A DNA stretch of 64,000 bases from Asticcacaulis sp. (GTDB lineage: Bacteria; Pseudomonadota; Alphaproteobacteria; Caulobacterales; Caulobacteraceae): positions 1,116,001-1,180,000 of the forward strand of contig JANQAC010000001.1 in NCBI GenBank assembly GCA_024707255.1, given 5' to 3'. This document shows positions 1 to 7,912 of the stretch, piece after piece. A model generated the notes under the pieces. The model searched no databases, was not told the origin of the DNA, and saw only the letters and a list, made by a program, of their open reading frames with translations. The position numbers and the translations under genes were made by a program. The stretch's first letter is position 1. Every line of letters starts with the position of its first letter.

Positions 1-1893
1 GCGCAGCCGGGCCTGAAAAAAACGGCTGGTTTCGAGGAAAAGATGCAGTTCGGCGGCGTGTTCCTGCAGGCGTGTTTCATCAGCATACCACAGATGCGCC
101 TGATAGCCGTCGCTATAGTCTATGCCCCATGACAGCCTGATCGATGGCAGATCATGGCGGAAAGAGGCCGCGAATTCGTCCGGATGGGTAGCGGTAATGG
201 CGCGCCGCTCGCCGGTTACCGGATCGACAACCTCGGTATCAAGCCAGGCCTGGCGCAGCTTCAGCAGTCCGCCGCGAAACCAGCGATCCACCGGCAGTTC
301 GAGACCGGCCGACAGGCTGCGGACGCGTGCGCTTTTCACATTGACGACGCCGATGCCGCCCGACGGCAGCACCGCGGCTTCCAGTACATTCTGCCGCCAG
401 TCAGAATAGGCATTGAGATTGAAAGCCCCACGTGTGCCGAAGCGCCGGTCAAAATCGAAGGCGAGGGTCGTCCGGCTGTCGGGCCCCAGGTCAGTATTGC
501 CGGCGGAAACGGTGCCCTGGGCCAAGTCGGCGGAAGCGGCGAAATCACCAAAAGACAACTGCCCCACCGAGCGCCGGGCGGACAGGCGCAGGGTGTTGTG
601 GGGATCGGGCGTCCAGGTAACGGCCAAGTGCGGCTTTAGAAAGGCGAAGCAGTTGCTGGTGGCCGCGTCCGCTTCGGCCTTGATCCTTGAAACCTCATAG
701 GCTACCCCAGCCGCGACCGTCCATTTCGGCGCAGCCTGCCAGTTCAGGGCGCCAAAGGCTTCCATACGCGCTTCGGAAACAAAGACACGGCTTGTCGCCC
801 GTCCGCTGAAAAAGGACTGGCTGTCCAGCGTGTTCCAGGCCATTTCCACCCCCGCTTCCGGCCGCCAGATGCCGTTCCCGCCTCTGATCACGGCGGCGCG
901 CAAAATGCGTTCACCTGATGTTGACCGGCTTTCATATCGATCGATCGTTGAAAGGGCATCGCCTGTTTCACCTTCCTGGCTGAGGGATATCAGGTTCAGG
1001 TCGGTGCTTCTGGCCATACCCAGCAGTTTCAGGCTGTAGTCATTGCCGAGCCCACGCGTCCAGTCGAAACCGGCCTCGCCCCGCAATCGGGCGGTATGCT
1101 TGGGAAAGCGGTCGGTCAGGTCGTCAGTGTGGAAGGCGAAGGCTTCATCCAGGCGGGCGCGCGCCAGCATGAGGTTCATCGTCATCCGACCGGACCCCAG
1201 CGGTCCGCTCAGTGTCAGCCGTTGCGACCATTCCGGATAGTTCGTCCGAAATGTCAGGCCGTCGTGGCGTGTCTGCATTCCGGTCGTATCGAACAGGTCA
1301 CGGTGGCCGCGCGACTGTTCGCCCGTCGCCTCATAGGCGGTCGTCGAAGCCAGATGAAAATCGCCCAGTGTCCGGAGGACCGTCAGACTGGCGCTGCCAT
1401 ACAGGCCATCGTCCAGACGGCTGAGACCCAGACTGCCAGACAGGGCTTGAGGCGCTTCGGCACGAACAATATTGGCCATCAGCGACTGGCCGGACTGGTC
1501 TCCGGCGGCGTCTCCGCCCCGGAAAATCTCGATACGTGCCACGGCCTTTGCCGGGATGCCGGCAAGGGCCGCCGTCAGTCCACCGGTCTTGGTAGCCGAG
1601 CGCTTTCCATCGATCAGGACATTGCCGCCGGCCTCGCCATAGCCCCGCACGCCCTCATTGCCCGGATCGAAGCTGAATCCCGGCAGGCGCCCCACCATGT
1701 CGAGCGCGGTCTGCGGCGAGAAAGGTGAGAACCAGACCGCTGGATAAGATTCAACGGCAGCCGCGGCGGCACCATGAGCCTGCGCATCCTGGGCGGTTAC
1801 GGACTTGCTTGAAAAGCACATGCTCAGAAGGGCGGCAAACGCCGCTGCGCCCAGCCGCTTGCCGCGATCAGTGCGCTGTTGTAGAGAGAACAT
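1..1893 (-). CDS. TonB-dependent outer-membrane receptor (3' end cut by window)
   Basis: Open minus-strand frame from the ATG at 1893 running off the left edge, at least 631 codons. The N-terminus has a signal-peptide-like hydrophobic stretch ending near SVTAQDAQ. It is followed by a plug-like domain at about residues 50-150 with phrases such as LPGFSFDPGNEGVRGYGEAG, then VLIDGKR and VARIEIFRGGDAAG. The remainder alternates aromatic and polar residues as in an outer-membrane beta-barrel, with stretches such as LSWGIDYSDGYQAHLWY. By family such receptors take up large substrates across the outer membrane using TonB energy; the substrate cannot be told here. A LytTR-type regulator diverges from it across about 130 bp, so it may be its regulator (inference). 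The C-terminal end of the barrel is outside the window. Confidence 0.85.
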   Translation of the reverse strand, partial: MFSLQQRTDRGKRLGAAAFAALLSMCFSSKSVTAQDAQAHGAAAAAVESYPAVWFSPFSPQTALDMVGRLPGFSFDPGNEGVRGYGEAGGNVLIDGKRSATKTGGLTAALAGIPAKAVARIEIFRGGDAAGDQSGQSLMANIVRAEAPQALSGSLGLSRLDDGLYGSASLTVLRTLGDFHLASTTAYEATGEQSRGHRDLFDTTGMQTRHDGLTFRTNYPEWSQRLTLSGPLGSGRMTMNLMLARARLDEAFAFHTDDLTDRFPKHTARLRGEAGFDWTRGLGNDYSLKLLGMARSTDLNLISLSQEGETGDALSTIDRYESRSTSGERILRAAVIRGGNGIWRPEAGVEMAWNTLDSQSFFSGRATSRVFVSEARMEAFGALNWQAAPKWTVAAGVAYEVSRIKAEADAATSNCFAFLKPHLAVTWTPDPHNTLRLSARRSVGQLSFGDFAASADLAQGTVSAGNTDLGPDSRTTLAFDFDRRFGTRGAFNLNAYSDWRQNVLEAAVLPSGGIGVVNVKSARVRSLSAGLELPVDRWFRGGLLKLRQAWLDTEVVDPVTGERRAITATHPDEFAASFRHDLPSIRLSWGIDYSDGYQAHLWYADETRLQEHAAELHLFLETSRFFQARLR

Positions 1894-2023
1894 CGGTTTG
1901 AATCCTTTAGGGTTTTGGAATACCCTTGGATAACCGCCGTCGAAATCCGCGCCAGCGGAGAGGGATATATGGCGAGATGGCTGGGACAGGTCGCCCGCCG
2001 TGGGGACGAAAGGTGGAAATCGC

Positions 2024-2864
2024 GTGACGAGTGACAGTGGCAGATTGCGGCGTCTGGCCTTGCCCGCTGTCGTGGTTGGCCTGCTTGGCATCGCCATCAT
2101 CGGAAACACAGCCGCCAGCTTCGATCAGGCGGTGCGTTCCGGCCATGCGGCCAATCTCCCGGCCATTCTCATCGATGAAATTTCCAGCGGCGCGATCTGG
2201 CTGATGCTCATGGTGGTCATTGTCCGGATATTTCGCTGGGCATCGCCTCACCGCCTGCCTTGGGCGGCGATTCCACTCGTCCATGCCATCGCCATTCCCG
2301 CCGTGTCCCTGACCCATTTAGTCCTGACGCGCGCCCTTAGGGTCATCATCTATGCCACCATGGACCAGAGCTATCTCTTCAGGTTCACGTGGCCCGATTT
2401 TTTTCAGCGACCTGTACAAGGACGTGCTCAATTATCTGCTGTTTGGCTTGATCTGGCTAGGTCTGGAACGGCTGCTGGCCGGGCGTGAAAAGCAGGAAAC
2501 CGCCCTGCCCCCGACCACGTCTCCGGTATTGGAAGTGCGCGATGGCGCTCACACCCGGTATGTGCCGATGGCGGATATTCTGTGGGCCGAAGCGGCTGGC
2601 AACTATGTCGAACTGCACATGGCCTCGGGCCGCCCTCTTTTGATGCGCACGACCCTGGCAGCCCTGGCCCAACGGTTGAACGAAGCGGGCTTCGTGCGTA
2701 TCCACCGGTCTCGGCTCGTCAATCCGGCCGCCATTCAGGCCATTGAGAACCTGCCGGCGGGCGATGCGGTCCTGCGCCTGTCCAATGGCGCGACGGTTTC
2801 GGTCAGCCGGACCTACCGGACGGACATCGTCCGGCAACTGGCCGCCCGCACGACAACTGCCTGA
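2024..2864 (+). CDS. Membrane-anchored LytTR DNA-binding regulator, frameshifted in a T7 run
   Basis: Two overlapping frames together make one protein. The first gives about four hydrophobic segments (LPAVVVGLLGIAIIG, AIWLMLMVVIVRIF, WAAIPLVHAIAIPAV, VLNYLLFGLIWLGL, the last after the shift). The second gives a C-terminal LytTR domain (ILWAEAAGNYVELH, FVRIHRSRLVNPAAI, VSVSRTYR). The frames join at the T7 tract at 2398-2404; removing one T yields a continuous protein of about 279 residues. The start chosen is GTG at 2024 because an AAAGGTGG Shine-Dalgarno lies about 9 nt upstream; GTG at 2000 is the alternative. LytTR domains bind DNA direct repeats, and the membrane part may sense a signal. 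It diverges from the TonB receptor gene. Confidence 0.8.
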
Positions 2865-2873
2865 CGCGGTCCG

Positions 2874-4121
2874 TCAGAGCCAGGCATTGAATGGCAAGTC
2901 AGCCAGCTCGTCATGCCGCCACGGCGCGTGCAGGTCGCGGATCGCCTGCACACCGGCCGCGCCCAGAGCCTTGCGCAGGCCCGGCTGGTCGGTCAGTTGC
3001 CGGATATCGGTCACCGCTTCAAATATGTGCGGATCGGCCCAGACCTGAATCGGCTCGCGCTTCACCATACTGTAGCCGCCCTCCGGATCGGAAACCGGAA
3101 TAAGCGATGACTTGATCAGCCGCGAATTCTGCGGCGTCATGAAATCGATATTGCCCGACCAGTCGGTGGCGATCACCGCCACGCCGGCGGCCATGGCCTC
3201 GGCCAGGGTCAGGCCGAAGCCCTCAGCGCGATGCAGCGACACAAGGATATCGAAGGCGCCGATATAGGCTTCCATGTCAGCCTCGCTCAGGCGCTGATCC
3301 ATGATGCGGATATCGCTGCGTTTGGCGGCAATGGCCAGCAGCCGGCGCTCGGTGGCGCGATCATCGGACAGGTCGCTGACCTTGACCGTCAGGCGGGCCA
3401 CCGGATTTTCTTCGGGGAAGGCTTCCTGCCAGGCGACCAGCACGCCCCAAGGGTTTTTACGCGCCGCCGATGACTTGGTATCGAACAGGCACAGCACCTC
3501 GCACAACTCATCGGACAGGCCGAAGCGGGCGCGGGACAGGGCGTGGCGCGCCGGCGGCGGCAGGGGCACCGGATGCGGCATCAGGCGCAGACGCGGGATC
3601 AGGTCGGCGCGCAGGGCATCATTAAAGGTGGCCACCAGGGCATCAAACACAAACCGGCTCGGCACCCAGATTTCATGCAGGTAGTCAGCAACCAATATCC
3701 AGTCGCGCGGCGCCTTGGGCGTTTCCCACGCCCAGTAGGCGATGCGATAGCGATCGGCCCACTGCACCGGATCATGCGCCATCAGGGCCACCAGCACTTC
3801 CGGCGCATTGGCGTGTATATACCAGACCCCGCCCTTACCGGGCAGTTCGGCGCCTTCGCTGATATAGTGTCTGAAGCACGGACGGATATCATGTTCGATC
3901 AGATCATAGCCCGCCGCCCTGAAAGCATTGGCACTCAGTCGACCGCCCTGGGCCACGCCGGTGCTTTCATTAAAGAAGGCGGAAACGACCAGAGGCCCTT
4001 TTGTCAGGACGGCCTCGGCAGCCTTGGTCCAGCCGCGCGCCTTGGCCCGGCCCAGCAGGTTGAGCGTGCCGTGGATCAGGGGCAGACGATATTTCAGCGG
4101 AAGGTGTCGCAGGCCCAGCAT
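2874..4121 (-). CDS. GT4-type glycosyltransferase
   Basis: 415 residues. The C-terminal half has the GT-B fold signature of group 1 transferases: SLHRAEGFGLTLAEAMAAG carries the E-x7-E motif that holds the nucleotide sugar, followed by VAVIATDWSGNIDFM. The N-terminal half has the acceptor-side pattern VVSAFFNESTGVAQGGRLS. No signal peptide or membrane segment is evident, so it should act at the cytoplasmic face, probably in surface polysaccharide or glycan assembly (inference). It converges tail to tail with the LytTR gene, with only 9 bp between the two stops. The donor sugar and acceptor cannot be read from sequence. Confidence 0.85.
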   Translation of the reverse strand: MLGLRHLPLKYRLPLIHGTLNLLGRAKARGWTKAAEAVLTKGPLVVSAFFNESTGVAQGGRLSANAFRAAGYDLIEHDIRPCFRHYISEGAELPGKGGVWYIHANAPEVLVALMAHDPVQWADRYRIAYWAWETPKAPRDWILVADYLHEIWVPSRFVFDALVATFNDALRADLIPRLRLMPHPVPLPPPARHALSRARFGLSDELCEVLCLFDTKSSAARKNPWGVLVAWQEAFPEENPVARLTVKVSDLSDDRATERRLLAIAAKRSDIRIMDQRLSEADMEAYIGAFDILVSLHRAEGFGLTLAEAMAAGVAVIATDWSGNIDFMTPQNSRLIKSSLIPVSDPEGGYSMVKREPIQVWADPHIFEAVTDIRQLTDQPGLRKALGAAGVQAIRDLHAPWRHDELADLPFNAWL

Positions 4122-4165
4122 GTCATAAACCGGCAGGAAAAGCCTGCCTATACAGGCTTATCGCC

Positions 4166-4393
4166 TTAAAGGCCAAGCCATTTGCGGCGCTGCGACCAGT
4201 AGGACTGGAATTGATCGGCCTGATCCTTGTCCTCGAAGGTCACGACCTTGATTTGATGGTCGCCAGCCGGATCGGAGCGCAGGGCGATGGAATCAGCATC
4301 ATTTACGGCAGCAGCTTCGACGAATTTGAAAAAAGCCCCAAAGAAGGCATCAGCTTCAGAATCGGTATTCAGATCGAACTCTAAACTGATCAC
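4166..4393 (-). CDS. Small acidic protein of unknown function
   Basis: 75 residues with no membrane segment or recognised motif. The composition is acidic, with a helix-like N-terminal half (DSEADAFFGAFFKFVEAA) and a strand-rich middle (HQIKVVTFEDKDQADQFQSYW). It lies just upstream of the glycosyltransferase on the same strand, 44 bp apart, so the two may be co-transcribed. Codon use matches the neighbours, which supports a real gene, but I do not recognise the family. Confidence 0.5.
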   Translation of the reverse strand: MISLEFDLNTDSEADAFFGAFFKFVEAAAVNDADSIALRSDPAGDHQIKVVTFEDKDQADQFQSYWSQRRKWLGL

Positions 4394-4601
4394 GCTGCAC
4401 CTCTGACTTCATTTCACTTGCAACAGCTAAGGCGAGGAGGCCCTGACCGCCATGTGGAAACCGGGTAAAAATAATCAGGTTTCTGCAAATGACAGTGCGC
4501 CGCACAATAGATAGTGAAACCCATTCATCGCGGCGAGTCAAAAAAATTAAGCAAAACTTAATGCACTCGCCTCCCGGCTGTGACCGTAAAGACGCTTAAT
4601 G

Positions 4602-4627
4602 CAGGGATGACAGCCTTGTCACCCCTG
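4602..4627. other. Inverted repeat (11-bp arms, one mismatch)
   Basis: CAGGGATGACA and TGTCACCCCTG pair at 10 of 11 positions around a GCCT loop. No U-tract follows on either strand. It sits downstream of the aminotransferase and its tail remnant (minus strand), in a 366-bp stretch otherwise without genes, so it could be a transcript-end hairpin. Apart from this and the tail remnant I see nothing in 4394-4759. Confidence 0.45.
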
Positions 4628-4688
4628 CGATCAATTTATTTTGAGACAGTTTTAAAATTGTCCGTGCGCGGACAACGGGCAGAAAAAG

Positions 4689-4757
4689 TTATACTTTTTC
4701 CGCCGCCTTTACCGGCTTATCGTTCGGCAGGAGGAGCTTTTTCACATTCCTGGCGGG
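4689..4757 (-). pseudogene. Remnant 3' end of a second aminotransferase copy
   Basis: Directly after the stop codon of the intact aminotransferase, a different frame encodes ARNVKKLLLPNDKPVKAAEKV followed by TAA. The intact gene ends ARNVKKLLMPSDKSVRAAEKA and TAA. About 16 of 21 residues are identical, and the two tails are offset by 71 bp at matched codons. This is the tail of a diverged paralogue lacking the rest of its gene, best explained by deletion between tandem copies. Confidence 0.75.
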
Positions 4758-4759
4758 CT

Positions 4760-5965
4760 TTATGCTTTTTCCGCCGCGCGCACTGACTTATCGCTTGGCA
4801 TTAAAAGCTTCTTCACGTTGCGCGCGGCTTGGCGGATGCGCGCCTCGTTCTCGACCAGGCCGAGACGGACATAACCTTCGCCATATTCGCCGAAGCCGAG
4901 ACCAGGCGCCACGGCGACGTGGGCTTCCTCGATCAGCATCTTGGCGAATTCCATCGATCCCATATGCTCGAATTTCGGTGGAATTTTCGCCCAGGCGAAC
5001 ATCGAAGCCGGCGGCGGCGGAATATCCCAGCCGGCGCGCTTCATCGAGTCGATCAGCACGTCGCGGCGCGACTTATAGGTGGCGCGGATCTCGGCGACAT
5101 TATCCTGCGGGCCGTTGAGCGCGGCGGCGGCGGCCACCTGAATCGGGGCGAAACCGCCGTAGTCGAGATAGGATTTCACACGCGCCAGCGCCGCGCAGAT
5201 CTGGGCATTGCCGACCACCATGCCGACGCGCCAGCCGGCCATGGCATAGGTTTTCGACAGCGAATTGATCTCGACCGAGCGCTCGATGGCGCCCTCGACC
5301 TGAAGGATCGACGGCGGCGGATTGTCCTCGAAATAGATTTCCGAATAGGCGATGTCCGACAGCACGATCAGGTCGTGCTTTTTGGCAATGCGGATGACTT
5401 CCTTGTAAAAATCGAGATCGACCCACTGCGCGGTTGGATTCGAAGGGTAGGACACAATCATCACGGACGGCGTCGGCACCGAGTGCTTGACCGCCTTTTC
5501 AATGCCGGAGAGATATTGTTCCGGCGACAGCGCCGGCACATGGCGGATCACCCCGCCGGCCATCAGGAAACCGAAGGCGTGGATCGGATAGGCCGGATTG
5601 GGACAGATCACCGTATCGCCGGGCGCGGTGATCGCCATGGCCAGGTTGGCGAAGCCTTCCTTGGAGCCGAGCGTGGCGACGACCTCGGTATCCGGATTGA
5701 GTTTGACGCCATAACGGCGGTCATAATAGCCGGCCATGGCCTTGCGCAGGCCCTGCACACCCTTGGATACCGAATAGCCGTGCGTCTTCGGCTTCTGCAC
5801 CGTCTCGATCAGCTTGTCGACGATATGCGGCGCCGTCGCCATGTCGGGATTGCCCATGCCGAAATCAATGACATCCGTACCGGCTGCGCGCAGACGTGCC
5901 TTCACCTTGTTGACTTCTTCGAAGACATAGGGAGGCAGGCGGCGAATACGGTAAAAGTCACGCAT
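4760..5965 (-). CDS. Class I/II PLP-dependent aminotransferase (AlaC/DapL-like)
   Basis: 401 residues, fold type I aminotransferase. Visible landmarks are IDFGMGNPDMATAPHIV near residue 35, YPSNPTAQW (substrate/PLP region), LSDIAYSEIYF with the PLP-ring Asp and Tyr, and SLSKTYAMAGWRVGM, whose Lys forms the Schiff base. The closest types I know are alanine aminotransferase AlaC and LL-diaminopimelate aminotransferase; I cannot separate them by eye. It is soluble and would act in amino acid synthesis. The gene stands alone in transcription, with 163 bp upstream of its start. It is followed at once by the tail of a second copy. Confidence 0.88.
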   Translation of the reverse strand: MRDFYRIRRLPPYVFEEVNKVKARLRAAGTDVIDFGMGNPDMATAPHIVDKLIETVQKPKTHGYSVSKGVQGLRKAMAGYYDRRYGVKLNPDTEVVATLGSKEGFANLAMAITAPGDTVICPNPAYPIHAFGFLMAGGVIRHVPALSPEQYLSGIEKAVKHSVPTPSVMIVSYPSNPTAQWVDLDFYKEVIRIAKKHDLIVLSDIAYSEIYFEDNPPPSILQVEGAIERSVEINSLSKTYAMAGWRVGMVVGNAQICAALARVKSYLDYGGFAPIQVAAAAALNGPQDNVAEIRATYKSRRDVLIDSMKRAGWDIPPPPASMFAWAKIPPKFEHMGSMEFAKMLIEEAHVAVAPGLGFGEYGEGYVRLGLVENEARIRQAARNVKKLLMPSDKSVRAAEKA

Positions 5966-6128
5966 GACGGAAGAAGGGTCCTTGTATGGGCTGAATGGGA
6001 GGGGTCATATGACGCATCCCAATTCGTTTGTCATCCCATCACAGCCATTTTTTTCGGAATATTTTGCACAAATGTCGGAAAATTTCCCAAAAAGAGCGCG
6101 TATTGCAAAGAGAGCCCCATTCGGGTTC

Positions 6129-6437
6129 TCATGCCTCGACATGGACACGCAGGCGCTCCAGCGCGCCCTCCCATTGACGGGAGATAATGTCGAGGTAATG
6201 GCGAGCGTCATCGAATTTCGGTCGCTCCAATTGCCAGACCGTCGTGCGGCCTATACGCAAGTGAGTTACCAGACCAGCCTTTTCCAGCACATGCAAGTGT
6301 TTGGTGACGGCTTGGCGGCTCATATCGGCCTTGCCGGTCAGGCTGACGATCGAAGCGGGGCCATTGCGCAACCGCTCGACCAGGGCCAACCGCGTCTCAT
6401 CTCCGAGGGCCGCAAAAACCGCCGCCTCAGAGGGCAA
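6129..6437 (-). CDS. ArsR-family transcriptional regulator
   Basis: 102 residues containing a winged helix-turn-helix: VFAALGDETRLALVERLRNG, then the recognition helix region MSRQAVTKHLHVLEKAGLV and the wing HLRIGRTTVWQL. No metal-binding cysteine box is present, so this is the non-metal branch often paired with SRPBCC proteins. Its start overlaps the end of the SRPBCC gene by 11 bp on the same strand. The pair is therefore translated from one message, with the regulator second. It probably controls its own operon (inference). Confidence 0.88.
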   Translation of the reverse strand: MPSEAAVFAALGDETRLALVERLRNGPASIVSLTGKADMSRQAVTKHLHVLEKAGLVTHLRIGRTTVWQLERPKFDDARHYLDIISRQWEGALERLRVHVEA

Positions 6438-6906
6438 GATAGGCCTCGATCAGTCTGATCTGCGCTGTCCAGCCGCCGTCATTGGCGGTAAAGGCCTTGG
6501 CGCGACGCTCCAGCGGAATGTTTTCAAAGCCGTTTTCGGTAATGACCAGCCGCACCCCTTCCGGCACTTCGGCAAGCGAAAAGGTGCAAAGCGTCATCGG
6601 CTCCTGACTGTAATCGTAGTCCTTCTCGACACCGTAGGGATGCCAGTAAAAGGAAAAGCGCGTCTGTGGCGTGATTTCGCCGACCACGATCTCATACGGT
6701 GTGCCCTCATAGGGTTTCTGCATGGCGGCGATCTCGTCATTGACCGTGGTCGGCACAATGACGCCCTTCAGCTTTTCGCCCGCCTCGAAAGGCCCGTCGA
6801 AACGCACCCCGAACCACTGGCCGAACTGACCGGCCTCGCTGATCGCCGCCCAGACCTTGCTGAGCGGCGCTTTTAGCACGATTTCCTTGCGTATTTCGTT
6901 TTGCAT
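6427..6906 (-). CDS. SRPBCC (AHSA1-type) domain protein
   Basis: 159 residues. The N-terminal pattern IRKEIVLKAPLSKVWAAISEAGQFGQWFG and the central strands (RFSFYWHPYG, MTLCTFSLAEVPEGVRLVITENGF) are typical of the START-like AHSA1 group, which forms a deep hydrophobic ligand pocket. No catalytic function can be assigned. Together with the overlapping ArsR gene it forms a common two-gene unit. The ligand and the regulated process are unknown. Confidence 0.85.
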   Translation of the reverse strand: MQNEIRKEIVLKAPLSKVWAAISEAGQFGQWFGVRFDGPFEAGEKLKGVIVPTTVNDEIAAMQKPYEGTPYEIVVGEITPQTRFSFYWHPYGVEKDYDYSQEPMTLCTFSLAEVPEGVRLVITENGFENIPLERRAKAFTANDGGWTAQIRLIEAYLAL

Positions 6907-6967
6907 TTTGGCAACTCCCTGGTTGCTTTTTTACGCCTGGCCGCCCAAATACGCAACCAAAAAGTTG

Positions 6968-7882
6968 CTATTCTATTTTGAGCACTACCGGTTCCTGTTT
7001 GCGCAGGGAGAGCGAAATAACTGTGGCCAGGATGAGCGCCGTGCCCAGCCAGTCATATAAGCCAAAGCGCGTACCCAGCCAGATGATGCCGATCAGGGCC
7101 GCCGCCAGCGGTTCGGCGCAGGCCAGCAGGCTGGAGGTTTCCGGCCCGACGATCCGCACCGCCGTCAGATAGGCGTAGAAGGGGATCAGGGTGCCGAAGA
7201 CGATGACGAAGGCGAAGGCGCCAATAGCCGGCGCGTCCCAGATGCCGGCCATCACCCAGGGTGGATGAATGGCACTGAGCGCCAGCCCGCCGATCAGCAT
7301 TCCCCAGCCGATGACGATGGGCGGTGAATAGCGCGACATAAGCTTGAGCGGCTGGATGGAATAGAAGGCCAGGGCCATCGCCGAGGTCAGCCCCCAGACC
7401 AGCGCCATTTTCGAAATCGACAGGCTGTTGAGGCTGCCGTGTGTCACCATGAAGAAGGTGCCGGCCACGGCCATGGCGACACACACCAATTCAAACGGCG
7501 TCGGCCAGCGCTTTTTCTGCCAGGCGAACCAGCCGACGATCAGCACCGGTCCGGTATATTGCAGGACGGTCGCCGTGGCGGCATTCGAGGCATTAATGGC
7601 GGCAAAGTATGTATATTGCACGGCCAGCATACCAAACAGGCCGAACACAGCCATGCGCAGGGCATCCGTCTTGTTGGTCCAGACAGTGAAAAAATCACGC
7701 GGCGCACGCAGGGCCACAAAACCCAACATCAGCACGCCGGCCGACAACATGCGCACCGCCACCAGCCATTCGGTATTGACCCCGCGATGGGCAAAGAGGA
7801 ACTGCCCGGCCGTGCCCGACACACCCCACAGCATGGCGGCACCAAATGCCAGTCCGCAGCCTTTGAGATAGTCGGGTTTCAT
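6968..7882 (-). CDS. EamA/DMT-family inner-membrane transporter
   Basis: 304 residues with about ten hydrophobic segments arranged as two repeated EamA halves (GLAFGAAMLWGVSGTAGQFL early, MALVWGLTSAMALAFYSI later). The ETSSLLACAEPLAAALIG stretch near the end is typical of the second repeat. DMT transporters export or exchange small metabolites such as amino acids or nucleosides; the substrate cannot be read here. It lies 30 bp downstream of glmS on the same strand, and a GC-rich hairpin covers the region just before its start codon. Confidence 0.87.
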   Translation of the reverse strand: MKPDYLKGCGLAFGAAMLWGVSGTAGQFLFAHRGVNTEWLVAVRMLSAGVLMLGFVALRAPRDFFTVWTNKTDALRMAVFGLFGMLAVQYTYFAAINASNAATATVLQYTGPVLIVGWFAWQKKRWPTPFELVCVAMAVAGTFFMVTHGSLNSLSISKMALVWGLTSAMALAFYSIQPLKLMSRYSPPIVIGWGMLIGGLALSAIHPPWVMAGIWDAPAIGAFAFVIVFGTLIPFYAYLTAVRIVGPETSSLLACAEPLAAALIGIIWLGTRFGLYDWLGTALILATVISLSLRKQEPVVLKIE

Positions 7883-7885
7883 GAT

Positions 7886-7908
7886 GCGCGCCTCTATAAA
7901 CGGCGCGC
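7886..7908 (-). other. GC-rich hairpin just before the EamA start codon
   Basis: GCGCGCC and GGCGCGC form a 7-bp stem around a 9-nt AT-rich loop, in the 30 bp between the glmS stop and the EamA start. No U-run follows. On the message the 3' arm ends 3 nt before the ATG and would cover the ribosome binding site, so it may limit translation of the transporter. Confidence 0.5.
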
Positions 7909-7912
7909 AGTC

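Noticed and set aside
4829..6187. Long plus-strand open frame (452 codons) opposite the aminotransferase
   Set aside because: His/Arg/Asp-rich translation with no family resemblance; it is the mirror of a well-coded gene on the other strand.
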